Positions 21,413 to 33,694 of a DNA stretch of 64,000 nt are shown here, one piece after another. The first letter of the stretch is position 1; the number at the start of each line of letters is the position of its first letter. This DNA comes from Chamaecyparis obtusa (lineage: Eukaryota > Streptophyta > Pinopsida > Cupressales > Cupressaceae). The translations under genes and the position numbers were made by a program. The notes under the pieces were generated by a model. The model had not been told where the DNA came from, made no database searches, and saw only the letters and a list, made by a program, of their open reading frames with translations. The DNA lies in the NCBI GenBank assembly GCA_027943335.1, contig BSBK01000765.1, positions 317,001 through 381,000 of the forward strand. Direction: 5' to 3'.

Positions 21413-24336
21413 CACTATTACATTTTCGGCCAAATTTTGACAGAAACTTTCGATAGATGATTTCTTTTTATGAATTTGGTGTTTTTTTTTTTGTAATAGG
21501 CCCCGATGGTGTCGGTATTCTGATGGGTTCTAAATAGACCATCAAAATTCTGACAATTTTGGGGTATAATTGAAAAAAAAAAGTTAAACGGCCAAATAAT
21601 TTTTATTTCAATTGGATATAGAAAAGGGGCAGGAGAAAATGAGCAAAAGCTGAGTGTGAGAGAAGGTATGTGATTTCTTCATCTTTCAAGCCTTTGGCAT
21701 CATATTCGACCCCAAATTTTAAATGTGTTGCATTTTATTTGATCATGAATGCTTTGTGAAATGACCATATTCTGCTAGTGTCATTCCCTAGCTAGTGCTT
21801 TATCTCTATTATTTGATGTTATTGGTGCTTGTGCTCAAGGATATCGATTCACTATTTTGAAGTGTTTGGATTCATGTTTATTGAAATTATTGGCACATTT
21901 AATGACACCATGGTATATTGCTAAGATGCTCACTCAAATGACCACATTCTACTAGTGTCGTGCCCTAGCCCATGCTTTAACTCCATTATTTGATGTTATT
22001 AGTTTTATTTATTTTTTTGAAATGTTGATTGTGGTTATTGTTGCCATTAGTTTCACTCTTTTGGAGGCCTAGTTACTAGATGAGCTACATTACCCTAGTT
22101 TGTGTTATTAGGTGATCTTGCTTAAAATTTGTGTTCATTTGCAAAGTACATGAAGGGAAAGGAAATGAACTGCATATAAGATTACATGTGCATATATCAA
22201 TGTTAAGCATGTTGTACAAAAGGGGAAAGAACTGAAAATAACATCTATTCAAGCTCACACATGCCGTGAGCATAGCCATTGCCAGAATTACATAAATGAG
22301 TGCAAATATACATATATAATGAACATAAATATAGGGGTACCAGACATTTCCTAGTAATGGTTTATCTCCACGGTGTTCCCAGTGTGCTCCTATGATCCTG
22401 TACCTATAGATAAGAGAAGAGAAATGGGTTAGATCCAACAGATCTAAACAATGCCTAGTAGCACAGTACCTATCTAAAAGCATGCATACGTGCACTCAGC
22501 TATACACCTCTGACATAGGCTGTGCTCATGGTAGGTGCATGAGGAGGCTCTAGAAATAAAAGAAATGCCCTTATTTTTTTTACTAATATGTTTGTTCTAT
22601 GTGTAGATGAATGCCCTTGACCTGTGATGCAGTCGATGCAAGGAAAACCTCATTTCCTTGGTAGTGGCTGCATCACAAGGCAAGAGCACCCATGATGAAT
22701 AGGGAAACATTCAGTAATTGAAACACTCAAGAACCATAGATCCATATCAAATGAAGCATGTTTGAAGCATTGACAACAGAGCACTGGCACAGGGGCATTC
22801 AGTAAGGCCATTCGGTGAGAAATCAGAAAATGAACGTGAAATGAACACCATAGAAACCAGATGGCACAACATCATTTGGAACAAGCAGGGAGGCCAAGTG
22901 CATGGGTTCCATCAATGAATAGATCCTAGCATGATCATGCTTAACCACAGCTCATAGTAAATACCAGCAATAGGATTTAGCTCATCAAATATGTGGAACA
23001 GTAAGTAATCAAGAACCCCCAGATCTAAGCATTGTGCAAAAAGGGATATGATAGGGGTCAGGCCAATCATCATGCAATAGTCATATACAAGTCATAATGG
23101 ATGGTGCCATCAAAAGAAGCAAATACAGAGTGTTAATGCATGAATCACTAGTGTGTTATAATAACAGTGACCTCCAAGCGGAAACAAATGAATAATGATG
23201 CTTTCTCATGACCCATGGAGAATAAAAAACAAGCCATAACTCATAAGAATGCGCATAAGGATACCCATTCCATAACTCGTGAGCTTCAACAGTGACCGTA
23301 CACAACAACCTTCATGAATAAAACAATGATCTAATAGTAAATTCAAGCAGTGAACTTTCAAAACAATGCAAAGCACATGGTGCCCTAATATTTACAAGCG
23401 ATGAATGCAGAGGATGCCATGCCCTAGCTCGCGGGCCATCAAAGTGAAGTAACGAGCATTGAAAAATCATAGAAAAAGGAGAATTCATAGGCTATAGCAC
23501 ACAAGTCTCCACAACTAGTTGATAGTTGAAAGCATTGACAACATGAATGGAAGGAAACTCATAGCTCATAGTTTGATCAAGCACCAGAGGGTGCAAAGGA
23601 TGTCAATACAGTCACAATGGAAACCCATGAGCTAGAATGATACCAAACATCGAATACTGAGCAAGCTTCAAAAGCAATCTACAGCAACAACTGAGGATGT
23701 GCCAACAAACACAAACAGAGTGCATGTGTGCCATGATATAACAACTAAAGCATGATAATAGTAACATCATGGGATTGTGTTTGTGTTAAACAAAAATGCC
23801 GACAACATGGAGATACAAGGGTGAACACATGACACATCTCACTATGCCACTATGAGCTAGGGCACGACATAAGAAATGGACTCAATAGTACCTATGCACA
23901 TATGGAACAATTTCAACAGTGGCATGAATGCCGAGAGCCATAATATATAACACTAGATTCAAATCGGCACCCATTAAACTCGGACCACATGCATTACGGT
24001 GGTCATCAAGTAGAGACAATGAAGTACTAGTGGGGACATGGCATTAAATAGTATAGTGTGCATGTCCTCAAAAGCCAAGGGGATTGCCATAAGTCAAACT
24101 GTTGAATACCCTAACAGGGAATGGCGCAATGCCACTGGGCTAGTAAACAATGAATCAAATTATACATTGATGCCCTTAGGGCCATACATGGCATGAAGTA
24201 GTAAATACAATGCCATCAGAATACCAAGTAATAAAATAGAGAAGTCAATACAATGCAGAGGATTAAAATGAAAAAGTGCACAATACCCCTCAATCACATT
24301 CAATACCCTCGAAATTAAAAGAAATATATAGAGTAG
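21413..24336. repeat. Repeat block C, L copy (possible DNA transposon)
   Basis: It begins CACTATTACATTTTCGGCC after B unit 3 breaks off. It is followed by TTTTGACA and ATTCTGACAA motifs, then a direct duplication of about 65 bp (21770-21835 and 21940-22005) with a TGCCCTAG-like word. The rest, to 24336, is A-rich and non-coding with scattered ATGCCCTAG words. The right 786 bp present in R (57912-58697) are deleted here. CACTA ends are suggested by the first bases, but no matching target duplication was found. Confidence 0.4.
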
Positions 24337-25380
24337 TCTTCTTTGAATAGCTATTTTTAGGGGGTTCCACTTTCCTCACCACCCTAGAATCTTGGGAATC
24401 TGGCATCCAGATTTATGGAGCTTTTATAACCCTATATGAAGTTATTTTCTATCTTTAGGAGGTTGTGGGTCATGATGTAGATTCCTAGGTTTAGTTTTTA
24501 TACCTCTCACTTCTGTGATTGAGGTTAGTTCTTCATTCTCTCTTTCTTGGAGATGAATGCTTGTAGCTCAGGAGAAGTAGACTGATGTACTTGGCACCTT
24601 TCATTGAGAATAAAATAGTATTCCTTCTCATCCTTGTTATTTTCTGAGTTTTCTTATTTGAATTCATGTCAAAGTTATTATGATTTTTTCATCCTTTACT
24701 TTGCAAGTTTGTTCAAGTTGAATGTTCAGGAACGTGTTTTGCAGTTATTGTTCTAATCTGTGTAAATTTGGTTTTAAGTTGTGCGAGTTTTTCCCTTCTT
24801 TTTATGTAAATACCTCTTTATTTCAAGGATTGTGAAGGCAGACAAGGTCAAGTTGTGATTTACCAGGTTATTTTAAGTGTCATTGTGAGTTTTGATTCAA
24901 TCTGTGGATCTATCAAAGTTTGGTGTATCACCTAGTTTAGTTTCAGTTTGATGTGCTCTCTCTCCCTTTTCCTTCAAAGTTCAATTCAATTTCAAGTGAT
25001 TCAAGGGGAAGTCAGCCCCTAATCCGGAGGTCTATTCTCAGATAAGTTACCCACAGCCTGAGAATAGTCCTATGTTTTACGGGATTGCTAGGTTCTATAC
25101 TTAGCCATACTCAGGTGCAATCCTAAGTGACAACAGTTATCAAATGTATTGTATCATTGATAGTTGAGACTTTGTTAAAAGGAAATAGGACAAAGAACGA
25201 TTTTGATTTATTTTCTCTATTTTGATCCCTAAGTGGCTTACAACCCTAGAGAAGTATATGCAGATTTACGGATGTAGTTGCAGGATACATAGAAGTTGAT
25301 AATTCACAAGAAATACATGCATCGAATTTGAATACAAATTAATACAAAGAAATAGTGTATTTTTTTTATTTCTTTATTTT
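24337..25380. repeat. Block D, L copy
   Basis: It matches 58698-59815 in R. It is non-coding and includes an AATAAAATAGTATTCC stretch (about 24609) that resembles a poly(A)-signal region of an LTR or transcript 3' end. It contains a strong hairpin (25032-25067). A 59-bp segment present in R is missing here at 25139, between two copies of ATCAAATG. Confidence 0.5.
25032..25067. repeat. Perfect 10-bp hairpin in block D
   Basis: CTATTCTCAG (25032-25041) and CTGAGAATAG (25058-25067) are exact reverse complements with a 16-nt loop. The R copy at about 59391-59426 carries uncompensated changes in both arms, so the pairing is not being maintained there. Confidence 0.75.
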
Positions 25381-26377
25381 CTCATTGACCATTCTTTTAC
25401 CATTGTGGACATGCTTCATCTTATGATTCTGTAATTCTCCTTTCAAATATTTTTCTATGCTTTCTTGTCCCACACTGAATTGGCTAGGATATCTTTTTGC
25501 AATATTTTCTTCTCCATTATTATTTAGTGTTCCTCTTTGTTCTAATCCTTTTTAAAGAACAATTTTTTGCCTTTGATGTTGGGTCCTTACATGCCCTGAT
25601 ATTTTTCCAAAAATGACTCCTACAATTTGACATGATATGCCCCATTTTTTCTTGATAGAACTCTATTGTCGTTAAATCATGCACACACACACACACACAC
25701 ACATTTTTTATAGTGGGGCCATATTTTGAGTATAGAGTCATCTTACTTGGAGTTAGTTTTAAGATGTCAACAAGCACACATACCCTGACCAAAAGGTAAC
25801 TATTGTCAAAGGAAAACAGTCCAAATGCTCTCATGGACTAGGACTTATACTTATGCATGAAGAATATCTTTCCTCTTTCTCTAAACAAATTGCTATGAAA
25901 TAACCTTCTCCATTATCAATATTAAAAACCTCATTCAATGCTTCACATAATTCAACATTTGAGGGATTTAGGTTCTAGAACTTACCTATTAGGGCCTTGA
26001 AGGAAGTTCATTTATGGCCTCTTCTACATTTATTTTTGGGGAGGTGATCTTGATGATCTCATCTTTTTTGCATTTCCTAATAGATCATGACATATGTTCT
26101 TTCTTCTCCTTCTATTGAGTCGATCTATTTATAGGTCCCTCGAATCTTGTATTCCCCTTCCTCTCCTCTTGAAGTCTCAAATTAGATTGAAGATTGAGTT
26201 TGGTAATGTTGCATGGGATCAACCATATCAAACAATATATCTATACAATTTTGTATTCTATCATTTTACATTTCTCCACCAATATCCTTATCATGAAAGA
26301 ATGTCATGAAAACCAGAGCAATTCAATCTTGAAGCCATTGAAAAACATTTTTGTGATGTTATTTTGCTAACATTATT
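25381..26377. repeat. Leader part of block E (L)
   Basis: This matches 59816-60943 and, in part, 33150-33620. A minus-strand reading around 25380-25720 gives fragments such as YPSQFSVGQESIEK and KGELQNHKMKHV that recur in the other two copies. It is probably the ruin of a transposable-element or host coding region. It is broken in all copies and I assign no function. A stretch of about 160 bp present in R (60226-60385) is deleted here near 25815. Confidence 0.4.
25682..25703. repeat. (CA)11 microsatellite
   Basis: A pure CA run of 22 nt. The paralogous runs are about (CA)7 at 33445-33458 and (CA)8 at 60102-60117. Confidence 0.95.
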
Positions 26378-26710
26378 TTATGAGGTTATTAAATTTATCA
26401 TATCAAATCTTACTATTTAATACAAGTTTTTAATTTATAGAAAAGAATCATAATATCAATTAAAATTCTTAATTTCGATCTCATATATCAAACTTGTAAA
26501 AAATTTCAAATAGTCACAAGTCATAACATATCGATTGTAATGGTGTATTAAAAGACCTTTATTTATTTATAAGATAGATTAGATAGACCAACATATGGTC
26601 CTGGTATCCACACTTAGAAGTTACAAACTATAAATATACATAACATTAGAGATAGCATATTTATGGCTAACATATATTTCCATGCATCATATATCCTTGA
26701 TTTTCCAGAG

Positions 26711-26881
26711 CTAATTATCTTCGATGATTGGCTTCTCCACCATAATTTTGTAGACCTCATCCTCCTCCTTTGCAGTCCAAATAGAGGTCCTTTTTACCTT
26801 AGTTATGGTCCTAAATCCCTGCGAATTAGGCTTACCTAAAGTCCAGAACAAAGTCAAAGGAGTCCCAGTGGTTAAGGCCAC
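26711..26881 (-). pseudogene. Gene G fragment E1: exon 3
   Basis: It is read from an acceptor CTCCACTGGCAG (minus strand) into VALTTGTPLTLFWTLG...EEEDEVYK...EDN, then TAG. The fuller copy at 33.7-34.5 kb continues for seven more residues (QLWKIKDI), so CAG has become TAG here. Exon 1 is absent from this block. A solo LTR (26907-28621) lies between this exon and the exon 2 fragment at 28683-28718. Not expressed as a whole protein. Confidence 0.6.
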
Positions 26882-26906
26882 CTGCCAGTGGAGAAGCACA
26901 TCTTAT

Positions 26907-28621
26907 TGGATAGGGGTAAAATGGATTCAACCCTATTCAAATGTATAGGGGGAAATATTAGATTTATTCTCAAATGCAAATTCCCCAAAGAAGAGATCCA
27001 ATTTGATCAACCACAAGGTTAATACATAATTCAATCAATTTTGTGAAGAATACGGAAGAGAGAGAAAGTAAATCCAATATTTCCCTATGGAGGAAGATAT
27101 ATATATTATGTTTGGAAATTTGAAATAATTAAAATACAAATACTAACCTCAGATTAGGGCAGATCTAGAAAATGTTGAATTCTGATGTCTGTGTACACTT
27201 TCGGGAAAATCTGAAACCTGTCCTGAACTGGAAATGCCGAGATAGAGAAAACCTAGAAATCTTTCTCCTAGATGGCTCAGCTTGAGTTTGACCCTCATAA
27301 GAGGTCAAATACTACATTCTTTATTTGAAGTTTGATTCGAATTCTGTTCATAGATCGCAGAAGTTTGTTGAAAAGGGTATCCAAATTCACTCTCAAATCT
27401 AAAATTCTGCACCTGTACCTACAAGAAAAGGAGGACTTTTGTTGTTTGTTTGAGGGTTTTGCCTTGGTCAAAACCCGGTTTGGAATCAAGCTTAATATTG
27501 AAATTGAATTAAGAATGCTAGCAAGTAGTAGAAAAGGATCTAACAATGAAGCTATGCAATTCAATAGATATGCAATTGTATTTTCAATGTAAACAAGTAT
27601 ATTGATACTAAAGCTTGAACAAAACAATAAATGTAAATCAAACCTCCATGATTGTATGCTTGGAATCGACCATGATAAGAGAATGAAATGGGTTTTGAAG
27701 ATGAACAAAGGACGTTGAAGGAAGATCACACCATCATAATGGCTAGATCTAGGGTTTGAATGATGAATCTTGAATGCTTGAACCAAATCCCTTCAATGGC
27801 TTGAGTGCTTGAATCCTTGATCTTAAATGGAGAACTTGGATGGAGAAAAAGACTTGAATTCTTGAATGGATGCTTTCTTGATCACCTTGAGAGCTTGAGA
27901 GAAATTGCTTGAGGATGAGATGTGAAAATGAGAGAGGAAGGCCTCCTTTTATAATGAACTAGGGCACAATCCTCTAGAGGGGCCACCTTTGAGAATTAAA
28001 TCCCAATTAGGTTCTAACCTTTAGAAAATATAACTAGATTAAATGAAATTAAAGGATTTACCATCCTGGAACCCGAAATGCCCAACCTGGAGGCGGGAAA
28101 ATAAATCTCCCGAAAGCCCGATACCTAAAAATTTTGGATTCTGGAAATTTCAAGGAAGGGGGAAAACTTGACCTAGTCAGGTTTGAGCTCAATCTTAACC
28201 TAGTTAGGTTCAAGCTCGACGCTGACCTAGTCAAGTTCAACCTCGACCCTGACCCTGGTCCCAGATTGACTCAGAATCAAGTCAGGAGGTTCCGAGGATG
28301 CCCAAAAACCTAGAACTGATTCCAAAATAGGACAGAATGTCAAGGATAGACATAAAATCCTATGATTACTCTAATGAAGGCTAGGAGGATCTATTTCTAC
28401 ATCCTACCTAGAAAATAGAGTCATAGAAGAGGGAAATTAAGGAGAATCCTCAGGATCCTAACTCTACTTTCGCCTAGAATGAAGAATAAAAGAAGTGGAA
28501 AGCGGGGAGAAATCCAAATCAAAGAAAATATCAATTCAAGGCATCTGATGTCACCCCAAACCAGTTACTCGGAGGGCTAAATGATCTTATCATGGAAGTG
28601 CTTCCAATTTAAGATGATACA
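26907..28621 (+). mobile_element. Solo LTR in intron 2 of gene G (E1), 1.7 kb
   Basis: It starts TGGATAGGGG and ends GATGATACA, giving TG...CA ends, and is flanked by CTTAT at 26902-26906 and 28622-28626. The empty version of this intron at 34050-34126 reads straight through (CATCTTATCATTCAG), which proves the insertion. In plus orientation TTTTATAATG (about 27950) could be a TATA box and AATAAAAG (about 28486) a poly(A) signal. It contains three 27-28 bp GACCTAGTCAGGTT units (28168-28254) and a CTTGA-rich tract (27770-27915). No internal region is left. Confidence 0.8.
28168..28254. repeat. 27-28 bp tandem repeat in the solo LTR
   Basis: Three units are built on TGACCTAGTCAGGTTYRAGC. The related arrays are at about 31262-31350 and 62750-62840. 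Minus-strand translation gives NLTRS-type repeats, which I regard as a by-product. Confidence 0.8.
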
Positions 28622-28682
28622 CTTATCATTCAGAGGATTCTACTACAATTATAATTTATGAAATATAAGCACTGAAGAATAC

Positions 28683-28718
28683 CTCGTCACTATTGTTAGC
28701 ACAGAGGGCTTCTCTAGA
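28683..28718 (-). pseudogene. Gene G fragment E1: end of exon 2
   Basis: On the minus strand REALCANNSDE is followed by the donor GTATTC, matching the end of exon 2 at 34127-34160. Homology stops at 28718, where unrelated sequence begins. It is only a fragment. Confidence 0.5.
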
Positions 28719-29816
28719 AACAATAAATATATTCTTATAAGCTTGCAAAAATATTTTCATAACTAGATCCTTTGGGTGCTCTTCTATCTTCACTTCAATT
28801 CTTCACTTTCCACTAGCTTCAACTCTTCATCAGATCCTGCTTTTTGACTCGGAATCTCTCTGTTCCTTCTCCACTACATCAGTTGGTGACTCGTCAACTC
28901 TTCAATTTGCTAGCCATTTGTTCATACAAAACCATCCTTTATATAGATAATTTTTTCCGCTTATCCTCTATTACATTTTCGTTTGACCAATCTTAACTAT
29001 CCAATTCATTATACCTTGAATCTGGATCTTGGTAACACATTTTATTTTCACTCAGGAAATTCAACATTCTTGAAACTTGTTCCATGAATTTTAACCATTT
29101 AGATCTAAGCTATAGATCATCACCTTGAATTTTCCTAATCTTATATCTCTCTAGCTAACTTTCCTTGTCATCTTGATCATTTAGCTCATCATAGCTTATC
29201 ATTAAATGTCATTCAAATCCTTGTATTCAATTACTATTCCTTTCTCGATGGCTCATCCTGAATTTCGGTTAACATTTCTTGGTGCCTAGAACTTTCCTTC
29301 TTGATGCCTTTATTTCCTCTACTTCAATTGAAACATATGTCCTTTTACCTATTACCTTTACCAAGTGACTTTTCCTTCTTTGTAGCTAAAACTTTTTGGC
29401 TTACCAACTTAGCAAATCGTCATTAACATACATTAGCGACTTGATATAATGATATGTTAGGTAGAAAAAAATTATATATCGAAATTATTTTATGAGGTTA
29501 TTAAATTTATCATATCAAATCTTACTATTTAATACAAGTTTTTAATTTATAGAAAAGAATCATAATATCAATTAAAATTCTTAATTTCGATCTCATATAT
29601 CAAACTTGTAAAAAATTTCAAATAGTCACAAGTCATAACATATCGATTGTAATGGTGTATTAAAAGACCTTTATTTATTTATAAGATAGATTAGATAGAC
29701 CCACAGATGGTCCTGGTCTCCACACTTAGAAGTTACAAACTAGAAATATACATAACATTAGAGATAGCATATTTATGGCTAACATATATTTCCATGCATC
29801 ATATATCCTTGATTTT

Positions 29817-29993
29817 CTAGAGCTGATTATCTTCGGTGGTCAGCTTCTCCACCAAAATTTTGTAGACCTCGTCCTCCTCCTCTGCAGTCCAAACAGAGGT
29901 TCTTTTTACCTTAGTTATGGTCCTAAACCCCTGCGAATCAGGCTTACCTAAAGTCCAGACTAGAGTTAAAGGAGTCCCAGTGGTTAAGGCCAC
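29817..29993 (-). pseudogene. Gene G fragment E2: exon 3
   Basis: Same exon as at 26711-26881. Here the tail retains QL after EDN but then TGG has become TAG. The exon 2 end is at about 31781-31813, beyond the solo LTR. Exon 1 is missing. Confidence 0.6.
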
Positions 29994-30018
29994 CTGCCAA
30001 TAGAGAAGTACATCTTAT

Positions 30019-31719
30019 TGAATAGAGGTAAAATGGATTCAACTATATTCAAATGTATAGGGGGAAATATGAGATCTATGAGATCCAATTTGATCAACCA
30101 CAAGGTTAATACACAATTGAATCAATTTTGTGAAGAATACGAAAGAGAGAGAAAGTAAATCCAATATTTCCCTATGGAGGAAGATATATATATTATGTTT
30201 GGAAATATGAAATAATTAAAATACAAATACTAACCTCAAATTAGGGCAGATCTGGAAAATGTTGAATTCTGATGTCTGTGTACACTTTCGGGAAAATCTA
30301 AAACCTGTCCTGAATTGGAAATGCCGAGATAGAGAAAACTCAAAAATCTTTCTCCAAGATGGTTCAGCTCGGGTTTGACCCTCATAAAAGGTTAAATACT
30401 ACATTCTTTATTTGAAGTCTGATTCGAATTATGTTCACAAATCTCGAAAGTTTGCCGAAAAGGGTATCCAAAATCGGTCTTAGATCTAAAATTCCACACT
30501 TGTACCTACAAGAAAAGGAGGATTTTTGTTATTTTTTTGAGGGGTTTGCCTTGGTCAAACCCTGGTTTGGAATCAACCTTAATATTGAAATTGAAATAAG
30601 AATGCTAGCAAGTAGTAGAAAAGGATCTAACAATGAAGTTATGCAATTCAATAGATATGCAATTGTATTTTGAATGTAAACAAGTATATTGATATGAAAG
30701 CTTGAACAAAATAATAAATGTAAATCAAACCTCCATGATTGTATGCTTGGAATCCACCATGATAAGAGAATGAAATGGATCATGAATATGAACAAAGGAC
30801 CTTGAAGGAAGATCACACCATCATAATGGCTAGATCTAGGGTTTGAATGAATAATCTTGAATGTTTGAACCAAATCCCTTCAATGGCTTGAGTGCTTGAA
30901 TCCTTGATCTTCAATGGAGAACTTGGATGGAGAAGAAGACTTGAATGCTTGAATGGATGCTTGCTTGGTCACCTTGAGAGCTTGAGAGAAATTGCTTGAG
31001 GATGAGATGTGAAAAGGAGAGAGGAAGTCCTCCTTTTATACTGAACTAGGGCACAATCCTCTAGAGCGGCCACCTTGGAGAATTAAATCCCAATTAGGTC
31101 CCAACCTTTAAAAATATACTTAGATTAAATGCAATTAAAGGATTTACCATCCCAAAACCCGAAATGCCCGACCCAGAGGCAGGAAAATAATTCTCCCAAA
31201 AGCCCGATGCCCAAAAATTCTAGATTCTGGAAATTTGAAGGGAGGAGGAAAAATCAAGGTTGGAGGTGACCTAGTTAGGTTTGAGCTTGATCCTGATCTA
31301 TTTAGGTTTGAGCTCGACCCTAACCTAGTCAGGTTCGACCTCGACCCTGACCCTGGTCCCAGATTGACTCAGAATCAAGTCAGGAGGTTCTGGGGATGCC
31401 CAGAAACCTAGAACTGATGCCAGAACATGATAGAATGTTAGGGATAGACATAAAATCCTATGATTACTATGATGAATGCTAGGAGGATCTATTTCTACAT
31501 CCTACCTAGAAAATAGAGTCATAGAGGAGGGATATTAAGGAGAATCCTCGGGATCCTAACCCTAATTTCACCTAGAATGAAGCAGAAAAGAAGTGGAAAG
31601 CTGGGAGAAAGCCAAATCAAAGAAAAGATCAATTCAAGGAATTTGATGTGACCCCAAACCACTTACTCGGAGGGGTAAATGCTCTTATCATGGAAGTGCT
31701 TCCATTTTAAGATGATACA
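30019..31719 (+). mobile_element. Solo LTR in G intron (E2)
   Basis: The same insertion as in E1: CTTAT at 30014-30018, start TGAATAGAGG, end GATGATACA, then CTGAT (mutated CTTAT) at 31720-31724. It was copied with the block, not inserted independently. Confidence 0.8.
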
Positions 31720-32583
31720 CTGATAATTTAGAGGATTTTACTACAATGATAATTTATGAAATATAATCACTGAAGAATACCTCATCACAACTTTTAGCCC
31801 AGAGGGCTTCTCTATAAACAATAAATATATTCCTGTAAGCTTGCAAAAATCTTTTCATAATTGGATCCTTTGGGTGCTCAAGTCTATCTTCACTTCAATT
31901 CTTCACTTTCCACTAGCTTCAACTCTTCATCAGATCCTACTTTCTGACTCAGAATCTCTCTGTTCCTTCTCGACTACAAGTCGGTGACTCGTCAAATCTT
32001 CAATTTTCTAAGCATTTGTTCATACAAAACCATCCTTTATATAGATACTTTTTTCACTTAATCTCCTCTATTACATTTTCCTTTGATCAATCTTAACTAT
32101 CCAATTCATTATACCTTGAATCTGGATCTTGGTAACACATTTTATTTTCACCCAGGAAATTCGACATTCTTGAAAACTTGTTCCATGACTTTTAACCATT
32201 TAGATATAAGCTATAGATCATCACCTTGAATTTTCCTAATCTTATATCTCTCTAGCTAACTTTCCTTGTCATCCTGATCATTTAGCTCATCATAACTTAT
32301 CATTAAATGTCGTTCAAATCCTTGTATTCAATTACTATTCCTTTCTCGATGGCTCATCTTGAATTTTGGTTAACTTTTCTTGGTGCTTAAAAATTTCCTT
32401 CTTGATGCCTTTATTTCCTCTACCTTAATTGAAACATACGTCCTTTTACCTATTACCTTTACTGAGTGACTTTTCCTTCTTTGTAGCTAAAACTTTTTGG
32501 CTTACCAACTTAGCAAATCTTCATTAACATACATTAGCGACTTGATATAATGATATGTTAGGTAGAAAAAAATTATATATCAA

Positions 32584-33149
32584 CATAACCATACCATTGT
32601 CTGATCTTTATCAGTTGCCCAATTAAGTTCTTCAACTTTACAATATCTCATTTCTTCTCCTTAACTTATTCAAGTTATATCATATACCGAACGATTTGGC
32701 AACATAATATAAATTACTTGACATCAATGACAAGACAATAACTAATCCAACCTTTCTACTACCTTGCATTCCTCTGATCTTGGTCGGTCTTCATCATCAT
32801 CACCAAGAGCTATAGTAACAGAGGATTCTTAGATATGAGAATACCTATGTTAGCATATTTTTCTTTACTCATTTATGTTGGGGAGTGTATATCAGATGAC
32901 AACATCCCCTTCCTTTGTAATTCATGTTGGACTCCATTATTCTCCATTTTCTCCTTGGACATGTTGAAGTTTATAATGTTTTAATCCTTTCCAAAGTTAC
33001 CCTAATGTGTTGCTATGTCTTGACTAAATATTTGTTGTATCCCTGGGAACATTAGTTGTTGATCCATGTTTTCATCGATGTCTATACTATGAGGGTTCCC
33101 ATGGATGTCTTCCTCTCCTTGCATGATCAAGCCCATTTCATTATTTTCT
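32584..33149. other. Spacer, nothing recognised
   Basis: AT-rich, no long open frame. It includes TGTTGGGGAGTGTATATCAG (about 32878), which resembles an LTR end, but no partner was found. It has no counterpart elsewhere in the window. Confidence 0.4.
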
Positions 33150-33690
33150 CATCGATCATTCCTTTACCATCATCGACATGCTTCATCTTATGATTCTGCA
33201 ATTCTCCTTTTAAATCTTTTTCTATGCTTTCTTGTCCCATGCTGACTTGGCTAGGATATGTTATTGCAAGATTTTCTTCTCCATTAGTAGTTATTGTTCC
33301 TCTTTGTTCTCATCCTATTTAAAGAAAAAATTTCTTCCTTTGAGGTTGGGTCCTTACATACCCTGATATTTTCCCCAAAATAACTCCTAAAATCTGACAT
33401 GATATGCACGATTTTTTCTTGACATAACTCCATTGTCCTTGAATCACACACACACACATTTTGTAGAGTGGGGCCATATTTTGATTATAGAGTCAGCTTA
33501 CTTAGAGTTAGTTTTAAGATGTTAACAAGCACACATACCCTAACCAAAAGGTAACAAATGTCAAAGGAAGATAAATCATAATGTAGAGAAACGCCTAGCT
33601 TATTAGCCAGGTTTCCACAATATCCAAATTTCTATATTCTAAAGGGAGGGATGCAGGGACAACAAGAAAGGAAAAATTTCTATATTTCCA
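33150..33690. repeat. Partial block E leader next to the main G gene
   Basis: This matches 25380-25830 and 59810-60310. It keeps the segment that L lost at 25815. It ends by joining the G exon 3 tail at about 33688. Confidence 0.6.
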
Positions 33691-33694
33691 TGCA

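Larger units (their letters stand above)
4878..29480. repeat. Left copy (L) of a large direct segmental duplication
   Basis: The order B unit / A element / B units / C / D / E matches 41409-64000 in the same orientation. Checkpoints: 4878 with 41409, 5117 with 41649, 10187 with 45634, 16641 with 50370, 17127 with 50855, 21413 with 54975, 26378 with 60944. Copy-specific indels account for the changing offset. The right copy also extends left to about 40398, where the L equivalent is displaced by element P. Confidence 0.85.
26378..29483. repeat. Block E1 (first tandem copy)
   Basis: This 3.1 kb block is repeated head-to-tail as E2 (29484-32583) and again at 60944-64000. It starts ATTATTTTATGAGGTTATTAAA and contains the G gene exon 3, the solo LTR, a G exon 2 fragment, and about 760 bp of non-coding sequence (28722-29483) with no visible gene. 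Confidence 0.85.
29484..32583. repeat. Block E2 (second tandem copy)
   Basis: A direct tandem copy of 26378-29483, joined at TATATATCGAAATTATTTTATG. The E unit end (GGTAGAAAAAAATTATATATC) is present at both 29480 and 32580. Besides the G remnants and the solo LTR it holds about 770 bp with no visible gene (31814-32583). Confidence 0.85.

Noticed and set aside
22085..22495. 136-codon minus-strand ORF in block C
   Set aside because: The R copy of the same DNA does not keep the frame.
25520..25834. Minus-strand ORF with a CQEKMGHIMSNC-like stretch, possibly a gag zinc knuckle
   Set aside because: The spacing does not fit C-x2-C-x4-H-x4-C, and the cysteines and histidine are not kept in the copies at 33.4 and 60.1 kb.
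27295..27786. 163-codon minus-strand ORF in the solo LTR
   Set aside because: It lies in LTR sequence; the E2 and E3 copies differ in length. No domain is visible.
28058..28240. Minus-strand NLTRS repeat peptide
   Set aside because: It is a translation of the 27-28 bp tandem DNA repeat in the LTR, without support as a gene.
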